Part shown: in pieces, positions 1 to 10,059 of the stretch
Layout of the letters: the number at the start of each line of letters is the position of its first letter
Position numbering within the stretch: the stretch's first letter is position 1
DNA from: Agreia sp. Leaf283
GTDB taxonomy: Bacteria; Actinomycetota; Actinomycetes; Actinomycetales; Microbacteriaceae
Length of the DNA: 64,000 bases
Assembly: GCF_001422485.1 (NCBI RefSeq)
Contig: NZ_LMNF01000001.1
Span: 1,541,498 to 1,605,497 of the forward strand
Reading direction: 5' to 3'
Notes under the pieces: model-generated
What the model was told of the DNA's origin: nothing
What the model saw: only the letters and a program-made list of their open reading frames with translations
The model's database searches: none
Translations under genes and position numbers: made by a program

Positions 1-633
1 AACCGGCCGTGCGCACAAGCCACGCGATCGGACCCCGCCCATCCGAGATGCCGCGCACTCGATGCGCCTGCCTGATCACCTCGAGCTCGTGACCGAAGCG
101 GGGCACGAAGCGGAACGCGGCCAGGGCCGTGTAGCCGAGCCTGTAGGGCACACGCAGCTGCTGCACGAGAGATCGCACGAGGTCGGGGCCGGTCGAGGTG
201 AGGCCGCCGATGAGTGCGAGCAGAACGATGGCGGCGAGCCTCAGTGCGGTGGCCAGCCCGATGAGCCAGCCGCCCACCGTGAGGTGAAGCGGCCCGGCCT
301 CGACGATCACGGTTGGATCGGCCGATGCCGCCGGATCGGCCCAGATGCCGAAGCTCACAGACATGACGCCCACCGCTGCGGGAACCGCGAGGAGCAGGAG
401 CAGCAGCGTGCGGGCATGCAGGTGCGCGCCGATCACGAGAAGCGCGAGGGCGACCAGGCAGAAGACGAGGGGCGTCATGACGTCGCGCGTGAAGAGCAGC
501 AGCGCCATGGCGGGCACGGGTGCCGCGATCTTGGAGAGCGGATTGAGCCGGTGCAGAAAGCGCCATGGGCCGAAGTCGGCGGGCGCGGCGTAGGGGTCGA
601 TCGGTGGCTTCGACACGGCAGCGCGAGACGGGG

Positions 634-637
<4 letters not shown>
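1..637 (-). CDS. ECF transporter T component (EcfT/YkoC-like), 3' end cut off by window edge
   Basis: Transmembrane energy-coupling subunit that links the two ATPases to the substrate-binding S component of an ECF vitamin importer. The frame starts at GTG 635-637, overlapping the TGA of the ATPase gene (GTGA), and stays open to the left edge (about 212 residues). It has several hydrophobic segments and ends in a cytoplasmic stretch containing VPYRLGYTALAAFRF and then HRVRG. This matches the coupling-helix region of EcfT proteins, where an A-R-G type motif contacts the ATPases. It is the third gene of an ykoE-ykoD-ykoC type operon. The substrate is inferred from the S component. The C-terminus lies outside the window. 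Confidence 0.82.
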
Positions 638-2423
<1,786 letters not shown>

Positions 2424-2427
<4 letters not shown>

Positions 2428-2990
2428 GCCGCTGGGGTGCTGCGAGCGCGCTCGGAGCGCAGGCCGCGGGCGACGCCGGTGCGCACGAGCGCGGCGCCGA
2501 GCAGCACCGCGAGAGCCGTGAAGACGACGGGCGCGACGAAGTAGCCCGACATCAGCACGGCGCCCGAACCGGCGTCGAGGGCGTCTTTCGCAAGAGTTCT
2601 GTACATGCCGAGGGCGCAGACGACGCCGGCGACGACTCCGCCCACGAGGAACAGCCAGGTGCTCCAGCGGCGATACCTCGTGATGAGGAACGGCAGCTCC
2701 TGGAAGGCCCCGATGGCGATGGCGATGAGTGTCGCCCAGAACCCGAGGGGCTGCAGGGGAGCGGTGACGAGACCCGCGATGCCGGCGGTCAGCACGGCCA
2801 CTCCTCCGCGCCTGATCACGTACTGGGCGACCACGCCGGGAACGAAATAGACGCCGATCGTGAATCCGTAGAGGAGCGGTGCGAGGGCCGCGACCGTGCC
2901 GCCGATCCAGGCGTTGAGCGCGAAGACGAGTCCGCCGGCGACGCCGATCGCGGCGCAGGTCAGAAGCAGCCGGGTGCTCACGTTTCTCAT
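2424..2990 (-). CDS. ECF transporter S component, YkoE family (HMP/thiamine precursor uptake)
   Basis: Membrane substrate-binding subunit of 188 aa with about five or six hydrophobic helices, length and character typical of the YkoE family. B. subtilis YkoE belongs to the YkoFEDC system that imports the hydroxymethylpyrimidine moiety of thiamine. The ATG at 2988-2990 was chosen because GGAGGA lies 4-9 bases upstream; an in-frame start 14 codons earlier has no such site. It leads the S-ATPase-T operon. The 61-base gap to the preceding gene shows no recognisable TPP riboswitch, so thiamine control is not evident. Substrate identity is inferred from family and operon structure. Confidence 0.8.
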
Positions 2991-3000
2991 CGATCCTCCG

Positions 3001-3018
3001 CTGCCCAGCTTAGGGCAG
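3001..3018. promoter_or_regulatory. Small hairpin directly before the ykoE-like ribosome site
   Basis: Perfect 6-bp inverted repeat CTGCCC-AGCTTA-GGGCAG immediately upstream of the Shine-Dalgarno of the S-component gene on the minus strand. It could affect translation of the operon; its function is unproven. Confidence 0.35.
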
Positions 3019-3051
3019 GGTAACCAAACCACGCTGCCGGGCGGCGACCGC

Positions 3052-3969
3052 TCAGGCGAGTGACAGCATGGCGGCGGCGGCGAGCGCGAGAACCAGGCCG
3101 ACCGCCTGGAGCGGGGCTATGCGTTCCTTCAGAACGATCGACGCCAGAATGATGGTTCCGGCCGGATAGAGGGCCGTGAGCACCGAGGTCACCGAGAGTT
3201 CGCCGAGGCGGAGTCCCGCGAGGATCAGGCCGTTCGCCGCCGCGTCGGCGACGCCGCACGCGAGGGCGAGGGCAAGGGCGGCGCCGAGGCCGGCTCCGCG
3301 GCCGGCCCTGTTGTCGGCCATGCCGGGTCGGGCGGATGCGGCGTCGGGCCGGGCCGTCGCATCCGATCGCCGGCGTGCGACGAGAAACGCCGCCAGCACG
3401 ACCGCCGCCATGATCGCGCCGTTGACGGCGCGGTTGAAGAACAGGGGGACGAGCCCCGAGTCGCTGGGCGCGGCATCGATGGCGACCAGGAAGACGCCGA
3501 TCGTGGCACCCGAGCCGATGGCCATCAGGATTCCCCGAAGGCTCGGACGCGCGGCATCCTTCTCGGGCACGAATCCGACGAGGACGACGGCGACCAGGGC
3601 GAGCGCCAGTGCGGCGTAACCGATGGGCTGGAATGCTGCGCCCCGCGCGAGCCCGATCGAGAGGGGAACGATGGCCGAGATCACTGCGGTCAGCGGCGAC
3701 AGGATGCTCATGGGCCCGATCGCGAGACAGGCGTACAGCAACGAGATGCCGATCGCGCCCGAGACGCCGGAGATGCTGCCCCACAGCACCGCCTCCGCCG
3801 ACCAGGCTCCGCCCACGAACGGGTACACGGCGATGAGCACGACCAGCCCCGAGCCGGCTGCGATCCCCGTGACGGCGAAGGGTGAGAGACGCCGCGAGGC
3901 GAGGCCGCCAAGGAAGTCCGCCGCGCCGTAGACGAACGCGCCCGCGAGGCCGAACAGGGTGACGAGCAT
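3052..3969 (-). CDS. EamA/DMT-family transporter
   Basis: 305-aa protein with about ten hydrophobic helices arranged as two EamA halves, the drug/metabolite transporter fold. The N-terminus [22 protein letters not shown] and the repeated [24 protein letters not shown] motifs (end of each half) are typical. Such proteins usually export amino acids, nucleobases or other small metabolites; the substrate cannot be read from sequence. A polar, Arg/Ala/Asp-rich cytoplasmic loop (about residues 195-225) separates the halves. It is transcribed away from recQ, whose promoter lies just upstream. Confidence 0.85.
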   Translation of the reverse strand: MLVTLFGLAGAFVYGAADFLGGLASRRLSPFAVTGIAAGSGLVVLIAVYPFVGGAWSAEAVLWGSISGVSGAIGISLLYACLAIGPMSILSPLTAVISAIVPLSIGLARGAAFQPIGYAALALALVAVVLVGFVPEKDAARPSLRGILMAIGSGATIGVFLVAIDAAPSDSGLVPLFFNRAVNGAIMAAVVLAAFLVARRRSDATARPDAASARPGMADNRAGRGAGLGAALALALACGVADAAANGLILAGLRLGELSVTSVLTALYPAGTIILASIVLKERIAPLQAVGLVLALAAAAMLSLA

Positions 3970-4041
3970 GGACGTCGAGCCTAGCGGTGTCGGATCTGCA
4001 CAGACACCGGCGCTCGCGGGCTCGGGGTCGGCGGGCGCCGG

Positions 4042-4047
4042 TACACT
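4042..4047 (+). promoter_or_regulatory. -10 element of a leaderless recQ promoter
   Basis: TACACT sits 7 bases before the GTG at 4055, the spacing expected when transcription starts at the start codon. There is no Shine-Dalgarno. This supports the GTG at 4055 over the upstream ATG at 3959, which would overlap the divergent EamA gene. Confidence 0.5.
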
Positions 4048-4054
4048 TCAGGGC

Positions 4055-6082
4055 GTGACGTGGAACGCAGACATCCCTTGGGACCCGGAGGCCGAACCGC
4101 CACCCCTCGACGACGAGCCGCCTTACGATCCGTACTACGACGAGGGGCCCGTTCAGCAGGCTCCCGCTCGGCAGGCTCCCCTTCGACAGGCTCAGGGAAC
4201 GGATACCCCGTTCGTCGAGCCTGTCGAGACGACGCCTGTCGAGACGGCCTCGCCGGAGACCGCCGTCGAGGCCCTGCAGCGAGTGTTCGGGTACGAGACC
4301 TTCCGCGGCGACCAGGCCGCGATCATCCAGAACGTCATCGACGGCGGCGACACCGTCGTGCTCATGCCCACCGGCGGCGGCAAGTCGCTCTGCTACCAGA
4401 TCCCGTCGCTCGTTCGCCGGGGCACGGGCATCGTGATCTCGCCCCTCATCGCCCTGATGCAAGACCAGGTCGACGCGCTCACCGCGGTGGGGGTGCGCGC
4501 CGCATTCCTCAACTCCACGCAGGATGCCGCGGAGCGGGCGCGCGTCGAGAACGCCTACCTCGGCGGGCAGCTCGACCTTCTCTTTGTGGCGCCGGAGCGG
4601 CTCTCCAGCGAGGCGACCAAGAGGTTCCTCGCGCAGGGCGAGATCGCACTGTTCGCCATCGACGAGGCTCACTGCGTCTCCCAATGGGGCCACGACTTCC
4701 GCCCCGACTATCTCGCTCTCTCCGAGCTCGCCGAGCGCTGGCCGCAGGTTCCGCGCATCGCCCTCACCGCGACGGCGACCGAGGCGACCCATGCCGAGAT
4801 CACCGAACGCCTGGGCATGCAGCAGGCGAAGCACTTCGTCGCCAGCTTCGACCGGCCGAACATCCGCTATCGCATCGAGAACAAGGGCGAGGTACGCAAG
4901 CAGCTCCTCTCGCTCATCAAGGGCGAGCACCCCACCGACTCGGGCATCGTCTACGCGCTGTCGCGCAACACGGTCGAGAAGACCGCGCAGTTCCTGGCCG
5001 ACAACGGACTGAAGGCGCTGCCCTATCACGCGGGCCTCGATTCGCGGCTGCGGGCGTCGACCCAGTCGCGCTTCCTGCGCGAAGACGGCATCATCATCGT
5101 CGCCACGATCGCGTTCGGCATGGGCATCGACAAGCCCGACGTGCGCTTTGTCGCCCACGTCGACCTGCCCAAGTCGGTGGAGGGCTACTACCAGGAGACC
5201 GGCCGCGCCGGGCGCGACGGACTGCCGTCGACGGCCTGGCTCGCGTATGGGCTCCAAGACGTTGTTCAACAACGCCGCATGATCGACGAGTCGCCGGGCG
5301 ACCTCGCCCATCGCCGTCGGCTGTCGGCCCACCTCGACGCCATGCTCGCCCTGTGCGAGACCGTGCACTGCCGTCGGGTCAACCTGCTCGGCTACTTCGG
5401 TCAGCAGTCGACGCCGTGTGGCAACTGCGACACCTGCCTCGAGCCGCCCGAGTCGTGGGACGGCACCGTGGCGGCCCAGAAGCTGCTCTCCACCGTCGTG
5501 CGCCTGCAGCGCGAGCGCAACCAGCGGTTCGGCGCGGGCCAGCTCATCGACATCCTGCGCGGCAAGGTCACCGACCGGGTCACCCAGCTGAATCACCAGA
5601 GCCTCTCCACCTGGGGCATCGGACAAGACCTCAGCGACCAGCAGTGGAGGGGCGTCGTGCGCCAGTTGCTGGCCCAGGGCCTGCTCGCGGTGAACGACGA
5701 CGGCTACGGCACCCTGGTGATCACCGAAGCGAGCGGCGAGGTGCTGGCCGGCAGGCATCCGGTGTCGATGAGGCGCGAGGCCGAACGCGCTGCCCGCAGT
5801 GTTCGCTCGTCCGGCTCGTCGAAGTCGAAGGCGGCGACGGCCGAACTCGCGCCGGCAGACCAGGAGCTGTTCGAGAAGCTGCGAGCGTGGCGGGCGGGCG
5901 AGGCGCGGGAGCAGAGCGTGCCCGCCTACATCGTCTTCGGCGACGCGACCCTGAGGGCGATCGCCACCGAGAGGCCCACCTCGCTCTCGCAGGCCGGAGG
6001 CATCACCGGCATCGGCGAGGCCAAGCTGCAGAAGTATGGCGAGGCGCTCCTCGAGGTCGTGGCGGGCGCGGCCGTATCCTGA
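4055..6082 (+). CDS. recQ: ATP-dependent DNA helicase RecQ
   Basis: 3'-5' DNA helicase of recombination and fork repair, 675 aa from the GTG. Visible are Walker A ([12 protein letters not shown]), the DEAH box ([18 protein letters not shown]), TATAT (motif III), the helicase-C motifs (GRAGRDG), the zinc-binding cysteines of the RecQ-Ct domain (ETVHCRR, CGNCDTC), a winged-helix region, and a C-terminal HRDC domain ([12 protein letters not shown]...[18 protein letters not shown]). The acidic, proline-rich N-terminal 70 residues are not part of the family fold. Residues about 42-59 are encoded by two copies of the interspersed repeat of this genome (4179-4231), read in frame as PLRQAQGT and PFVEPVET. 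This region is probably disordered. Confidence 0.95.
   Translation: MTWNADIPWDPEAEPPPLDDEPPYDPYYDEGPVQQAPARQAPLRQAQGTDTPFVEPVETTPVETASPETAVEALQRVFGYETFRGDQAAIIQNVIDGGDTVVLMPTGGGKSLCYQIPSLVRRGTGIVISPLIALMQDQVDALTAVGVRAAFLNSTQDAAERARVENAYLGGQLDLLFVAPERLSSEATKRFLAQGEIALFAIDEAHCVSQWGHDFRPDYLALSELAERWPQVPRIALTATATEATHAEITERLGMQQAKHFVASFDRPNIRYRIENKGEVRKQLLSLIKGEHPTDSGIVYALSRNTVEKTAQFLADNGLKALPYHAGLDSRLRASTQSRFLREDGIIIVATIAFGMGIDKPDVRFVAHVDLPKSVEGYYQETGRAGRDGLPSTAWLAYGLQDVVQQRRMIDESPGDLAHRRRLSAHLDAMLALCETVHCRRVNLLGYFGQQSTPCGNCDTCLEPPESWDGTVAAQKLLSTVVRLQRERNQRFGAGQLIDILRGKVTDRVTQLNHQSLSTWGIGQDLSDQQWRGVVRQLLAQGLLAVNDDGYGTLVITEASGEVLAGRHPVSMRREAERAARSVRSSGSSKSKAATAELAPADQELFEKLRAWRAGEAREQSVPAYIVFGDATLRAIATERPTSLSQAGGITGIGEAKLQKYGEALLEVVAGAAVS
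4179..4231 (+). repeat. Two interspersed-repeat copies inside the recQ coding sequence
   Basis: A forward copy CCCTTCGACAGGCTCAGGGA (4179-4198, continuing to 4201) is followed by the second variant CGTTCGTCGAGCCTGTCGAG (4209-4228, to 4231). Both keep the recQ frame and encode a linker before the helicase domain. Confidence 0.8.
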
Positions 6083-6153
6083 ATCGAGCATAGATACACC
6101 CTGTTCCGCAGTGCATGCCCTCAGGGCTATAAGCACTCTGTGAGACTGGGCGC

Positions 6154-6864
6154 ATGCTCACCTTTCTCAGCCGCGCTCTGCTTGCGCCGGTCGCCCGCGC
6201 TGTCTACAGGCCCAAGGTGATCGGACGCGACAACGTGCCGAAGACGGGGAGGGTGCTGCTCGCGAGCAACCACCTGAGCTTCATCGACAGCGTCGTGCTC
6301 ACCCTCGTCGCACCGCGCAACGTCTCCTTCCTCGCCAAGTCCGAGTACTTCACGGGCGAGGGTGCGAAGGGGTGGCTCTCTCGATCCTTCTTCTCCGCCA
6401 TCGGCGCCGTTCCGGTCGACAGGGGCGCGGGCCAGGCGGCCCAGGACGCTTTGGATGCGGGACTCGCCATTCTGGAACGCGACGAGGCGTTCGCCATCTA
6501 CCCCGAGGGCACCCGCTCGCGAGACGGACGCATCTACAAGGGGCGAACGGGTGCGGCCTGGCTGGCGATGAGCTCGAGCAGCCTGATCGTTCCGGTCGCT
6601 CTGATCGGCACCGAGAAGCTGCAGCCCGTCGGCTCGACCATTCCTCGGCTGCATCGTGTGTCCGTCGAATTCGGGCGGCCGATCGACGCGTCGGAGTATG
6701 GACAGGCCACGTCGGCCCGCGCGCGACGCAGGCTGACAGACGTGCTGATGGAGGACATCCAGCGCATGTCGGGCCAGGAGAAGGCCGGGGTCTATAACGA
6801 GGCGCCAGCCGCGTCGACCATCGAGAAAGTCAAGCGTGCATTGGGGCGCAACAGACCCTCCTAA
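6154..6864 (+). CDS. 1-acyl-sn-glycerol-3-phosphate acyltransferase family protein (PlsC-like)
   Basis: 236-aa membrane-associated acyltransferase that would transfer an acyl chain to lysophosphatidate or a related acceptor in phospholipid synthesis. The catalytic NHxxxxD box is NHLSFID (about residues 40-46) and the substrate-binding box is FAIYPEGTRSRDG (about 112-124), in the normal order and spacing. Length is normal for the family. It begins at ATG 6154; TATAAG lies about 25 bases upstream. It is followed by a PerM-like membrane protein on the same strand. Acceptor specificity cannot be judged. Confidence 0.88.
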   Translation: MLTFLSRALLAPVARAVYRPKVIGRDNVPKTGRVLLASNHLSFIDSVVLTLVAPRNVSFLAKSEYFTGEGAKGWLSRSFFSAIGAVPVDRGAGQAAQDALDAGLAILERDEAFAIYPEGTRSRDGRIYKGRTGAAWLAMSSSSLIVPVALIGTEKLQPVGSTIPRLHRVSVEFGRPIDASEYGQATSARARRRLTDVLMEDIQRMSGQEKAGVYNEAPAASTIEKVKRALGRNRPS

Positions 6865-6905
6865 GGTGGGGTGAGCGTGATCGACACGATAAGACGGGGG
6901 CTCGC

Positions 6906-8033
6906 ATGCTGAAGAACAAGAGACGACACAGGGCTGCGATTCAAGAGCCGCAGTCGGACATCGTCGTCCCCGGCAGCACCGCCCTCCCGCCCGTCCGTAT
7001 CAACGCGTTCCGCATCGGGCTCGTCGGTGGTCTCGGCGTGCTGGTGTCGATCCTCATCGGCGGGGTCATCGGCCAGCTGACGACAGTGCTGATCTACGTG
7101 GGCGTGGCCCTCTTCCTCGCGCTGGGCCTCGACCCCCTCGTGTCGTGGCTCGAGAAGAAGCTTCCGCGCTGGGCGGCGATCCTGGTGGTCTTCGCGGCGG
7201 TCATCCTCGGGTTCGCAGGCCTGCTCTTCACGATCATCCCCGTGATCGTCGACCAGATCTCCAATCTCATCACCAACTTTCCCGACATCGCCACGCGACT
7301 GGTGAACAGCGACTTCGTGAAATCGGTCGAGCAGCAGCTCTCCGGGGTCGTCGACTTCGACTCTATCGCCAAGAGCGTGACCGACTTCGTGAGCGATCCG
7401 AACAACTTCGTGAGCCTCGGCGGCGGCATCCTGGCCGTGGGCGTCGGCGTCGCCAGCGGAGTGACGGGCGCGACGATCGTGCTGATCCTCACGCTCTACT
7501 TCCTCGCGTCGCTGCGTTCGATCAAGCGCGTCACCTACCGCTTCGTGCCGGCCAGCAAGCGCGCCGGCTTCATCGACGTGTCGGAGGACATCACGTCTGC
7601 AGTCGGTCGTTACGTCGTGGGGCAGTTCACGCTCGCCGCCGTGAACGGTGTTCTCAGCGTTATCTTCCTCTGGTTCATCGGGGCGCCGCAGTTCGTGCTG
7701 CTCGCCTTCATCGCCTTCCTGTTCTCCCTGATTCCCCTCGTCGGAACCCTCACGGGCTCACTCATCATCGTGCTGACCTGCCTCTTCGCGTCGCCCTTGA
7801 CCGCCCTGGTCGCGCTCATCTGGTACCTCGTCTACATGCAGGTGGAGGCCTACTTCCTCAGCCCGCGCATCATGAACCGGGCGGTCTCCGTTCCGGGCGC
7901 GGTGGTCGTGATCGCGGCGGTCGCCGGCGGCACACTTGGCGGCATCCTCGGGGCGCTCGTCGCCATCCCGGTGGCGGCGTCGACGATCATCATCATTCAG
8001 AAGGTCGTGTTCCCGAGGCAGGAACTGAAATAG
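6906..8033 (+). CDS. AI-2E family transporter (PerM/YdbI type membrane protein)
   Basis: 375-aa polytopic protein. After a basic N-terminus (LKNKRRHRA) come two close hydrophobic segments (about 35-80), a third (about 95-118), a large loop, and a hydrophobic C-terminal half with the conserved pattern PLVGTLTGSLI and YLVYMQVEAYFLSPRIM. This is the arrangement of the AI-2E/PerM superfamily, whose members export autoinducer-2 or act in Na+/H+ exchange and other roles. The actual substrate is unknown. It starts at ATG 6906 with a G-rich stretch upstream. Confidence 0.88.
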   Translation: MLKNKRRHRAAIQEPQSDIVVPGSTALPPVRINAFRIGLVGGLGVLVSILIGGVIGQLTTVLIYVGVALFLALGLDPLVSWLEKKLPRWAAILVVFAAVILGFAGLLFTIIPVIVDQISNLITNFPDIATRLVNSDFVKSVEQQLSGVVDFDSIAKSVTDFVSDPNNFVSLGGGILAVGVGVASGVTGATIVLILTLYFLASLRSIKRVTYRFVPASKRAGFIDVSEDITSAVGRYVVGQFTLAAVNGVLSVIFLWFIGAPQFVLLAFIAFLFSLIPLVGTLTGSLIIVLTCLFASPLTALVALIWYLVYMQVEAYFLSPRIMNRAVSVPGAVVVIAAVAGGTLGGILGALVAIPVAASTIIIIQKVVFPRQELK

Positions 8034-8089
8034 CCCCTAGCCCCGGGCCCCGGGCCTCGGGCCTCGACTGCGCGTCGGCCGGCGGTCGA
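8034..8089. terminator. Possible bidirectional terminator between convergent genes
   Basis: The short gap between the stops of two convergent genes contains overlapping GC palindromes (GCCCCGGGCCCCGGGC region and GTCGGCCGGCGGTCGAC region) able to form hairpins on either strand. There is no T-run, as is common in high-GC actinobacteria. Confidence 0.35.
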
Positions 8090-8551
8090 CTACCAGGTGG
8101 TCGTAGCGCCCGGCCCGGGAACCATCGTGACGTCGGCGCATTCCAAGGTCGAGCCCGAGGCCGACACGAATTCGACGGACACCTCATCTGAGTTGCCATC
8201 GACGTAGAGCACGCTGGGCCCGAACTCGCTGGCCCGATGGGCGGTTCCCCACTCGCTGAGGGCGGCAAGCACCTTCTTGAGTTCGGATCCGGCCTCCGTA
8301 AGGTGGTAGCTCGACCGCTCACGCGAGCCGGCCTCCTTGTAGCTGCGGCGCTCGAAGATGCCCGCATCCACCAGGGTCGTCAGCCGCGCCGACAGCACGT
8401 CGGTGGGAACGCCGAGCCTGTCGCGGAACTCGGAGAACCGGCTGTCGCCCTGGAACGCGCTGCGCACGATCAGCACCGTCCACTTCTCGCCGAGCACCTG
8501 CATGGTGCGGGCGATCGAGCAGCGGGGCTGGGTGACGGATGCGTGCGGCAT
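8090..8551 (-). CDS. HxlR-family winged-helix transcriptional regulator
   Basis: 153-aa regulator. The N-terminus carries the HxlR signature: a cysteine (CSIARTMQVLGEKWT), then DSRFSEFRDRLGVPTDVLSARLTTLVDAGIFERR as winged helix-turn-helix, and SSYHLTEAGSELKKVLAALSEWG. The C-terminal ~45 residues extend past the usual domain. The ATG at 8549-8551 was chosen because TATCGT on the minus strand (8558-8563) lies exactly 6 bases upstream, indicating a leaderless transcript; an alternative ATG is at 8575. Divergent to an MFS exporter gene, which it probably controls together with itself through the palindrome at 8581-8593. Confidence 0.88.
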   Translation of the reverse strand: MPHASVTQPRCSIARTMQVLGEKWTVLIVRSAFQGDSRFSEFRDRLGVPTDVLSARLTTLVDAGIFERRSYKEAGSRERSSYHLTEAGSELKKVLAALSEWGTAHRASEFGPSVLYVDGNSDEVSVEFVSASGSTLECADVTMVPGPGATTTW

Positions 8552-8557
8552 GGCCCC

Positions 8558-8609
8558 ACGATACGTCTTGCGCATCTGAATTGGAAATTCCAAGTCAGGC
8601 GGGTATGGT
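8558..8609. promoter_or_regulatory. Divergent hxlR/MFS promoters around a 13-bp palindrome
   Basis: TTGGAAATTCCAA (8581-8593) is a perfect palindrome. Its left half is the -35 of the rightward MFS promoter (TTGGAA, 17-base spacer, TATGGT 8604-8609, start codon A at +1). Read on the other strand (TTCCAA), it is the -35 of the leftward regulator promoter (17-base spacer, TATCGT). A repressor bound here would block both. The binding protein is inferred. Confidence 0.6.
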
Positions 8610-8615
8610 GGCGAA

Positions 8616-9881
8616 ATGACCGCTTCCGAGACCGCACCCGCTCGCGCCCGCCGACAGTGGGGCAAGAGGGGCAGTTTCTGGGCCGCCGCCTCCGTGCTCG
8701 CCCTCTGCCTCTGGGCCAGCGGCGCCCCGTCGACGCTGTACCCGAGCTACGCCGCGGAGTGGGATCTCTCTCCGGTCGTGACCACGTCGATCTTCGGCAC
8801 CTACCCGGTTGCCCTGCTGCTCGTGCTCCTTCTCGCCGGGGGCATCTCCGACTCGATCGGCCGCAGGCGGGCCATGCTGATCGGCGTGGGCCTGATCGTG
8901 GCGTCGGCCTTGGTCTTCGCCGTCGCCCCGAACGTGGGCTTCCTCTTCGCCGGCCGGGTACTGCAGGGGATCGGAACAGGCTTCGCCCTCGGTGCCGCCA
9001 GTGCCGCGCTCGTCGAGAACAACCTCTCGAAGAACCCTCGCTTCGCGTCGGTGCTCACCACCGTGTCGACGTCGACAGGCCTGACCCTCGTGCTCTTCGT
9101 GAGCGGGGGCCTGGCCCAGTACGCGCCCTGGCCGCTGCAGCTCAGCTTCTGGGTGCTGTTCGTTCTCGCTGGTCTCGCCTTCGCCGTCGTGTGGTTCATG
9201 CGCCGCGACAACCCGCCGCGCGCCGTCGGCCCCGACGGGCGGCCCGTGCGCTGGAAGCCGTCGGGCATCCACGTGCCCCGCTCTCTGCTGCGCACCTTCA
9301 TCGCCTCGACGCTGGGCGTGGTGGTGGCCTACAGCGTGGGCGCGATCTTCCTGTCGCTGGGCTCGTCGATGGCGCGAGACCTGACCGGCACCACGAACCT
9401 GCTGACCGTCGGCGCCCTGCTCGCCATCTCGTCGGTGGCGATCGGCGTCACCGCGCTCCTGCTGCAGAGGGTTCCGGCACATGTGTCTCTGATCGCGGGT
9501 GCGGTCATCAGCATCGCGGGCCTCGGCGTGATGGAGCTCACGGCCGCGCAGGGCTCGATCGCCCTCTTCGTGGTCTGGTGCATCGTGGGCGGGGTCGGCT
9601 ACTCCTTCGTCTTCACCGGCGGGCTGACGCTGCTCAACCGCACCGCTCTTCCCGAGCACCGGGGCGGAACGCTCTCGCTGCTCTACCTGTTCTCGTATCT
9701 GCTGCAGGCCATCACGGCGGTCGTCGCCGGCGCACTGGCGACGGCCCTGGGGCTCAACGCGGCGATCGACCTCGTCGCCCCCGGCGTGGCTGTGCTGTGC
9801 CTCGCGCTCATCGCGGCCACCACGGTGGATGTCGCGGCGCGGCGACGCGAGGCGCGTCTCGTCGAGGTGTCGGCCACCTGA
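8616..9881 (+). CDS. MFS transporter (probable drug/metabolite efflux)
   Basis: 421-aa protein with about twelve hydrophobic segments and the MFS loop 2-3 motif region GGISDSIGRRRAML. The pattern RVLQGIGTGFALGAASAALVE (helix 4-5) is typical of drug-efflux type MFS proteins. It starts at ATG 8616, which is also the predicted transcription start (-10 TATGGT, 6 bases between), so it is leaderless. Divergent pairing with an HxlR regulator suggests inducible efflux; the inducer and substrate are unknown. Confidence 0.88.
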   Translation: MTASETAPARARRQWGKRGSFWAAASVLALCLWASGAPSTLYPSYAAEWDLSPVVTTSIFGTYPVALLLVLLLAGGISDSIGRRRAMLIGVGLIVASALVFAVAPNVGFLFAGRVLQGIGTGFALGAASAALVENNLSKNPRFASVLTTVSTSTGLTLVLFVSGGLAQYAPWPLQLSFWVLFVLAGLAFAVVWFMRRDNPPRAVGPDGRPVRWKPSGIHVPRSLLRTFIASTLGVVVAYSVGAIFLSLGSSMARDLTGTTNLLTVGALLAISSVAIGVTALLLQRVPAHVSLIAGAVISIAGLGVMELTAAQGSIALFVVWCIVGGVGYSFVFTGGLTLLNRTALPEHRGGTLSLLYLFSYLLQAITAVVAGALATALGLNAAIDLVAPGVAVLCLALIAATTVDVAARRREARLVEVSAT

Positions 9882-9995
9882 TCGACGGCGTTGTGACGTT
9901 GTGGGGGAGTGCCTGCGTTCCGGGCGTTCGGCTGTAGACATCATCAACGCGCCGCCTCGGTCTGCGAGCACTGTTTGTAGGGCAGGGACGGTCGA

Positions 9996-10025
9996 TTGTC
10001 GTGCTCGCTCGGGCGCTCGTAGCGT
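9996..10025 (+). promoter_or_regulatory. Promoter of the acyl-CoA oxidase gene
   Basis: TTGTCG (9996-10001), an 18-base spacer and TAGCGT (10020-10025) fit an actinobacterial housekeeping promoter. Transcription would start near 10032, leaving a 28-base leader that carries AAGAGG before the ATG at 10060. Confidence 0.5.
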
Positions 10026-10059
10026 GGACGCAGAAGTCACGACAGCACGGAAGAGGCCA

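Noticed and set aside
2991-3051. TPP riboswitch before the YkoE-like gene
   Set aside because: The gap is 61 bases and lacks the conserved CUGAGA and P4/P5 sequences; only a 6-bp hairpin is visible.
2987-6136. Long open frame (over 1000 codons) on the minus strand across recQ and the EamA gene
   Set aside because: It is antisense to recQ, which has all helicase motifs. High-GC DNA gives long spurious frames opposite real genes.
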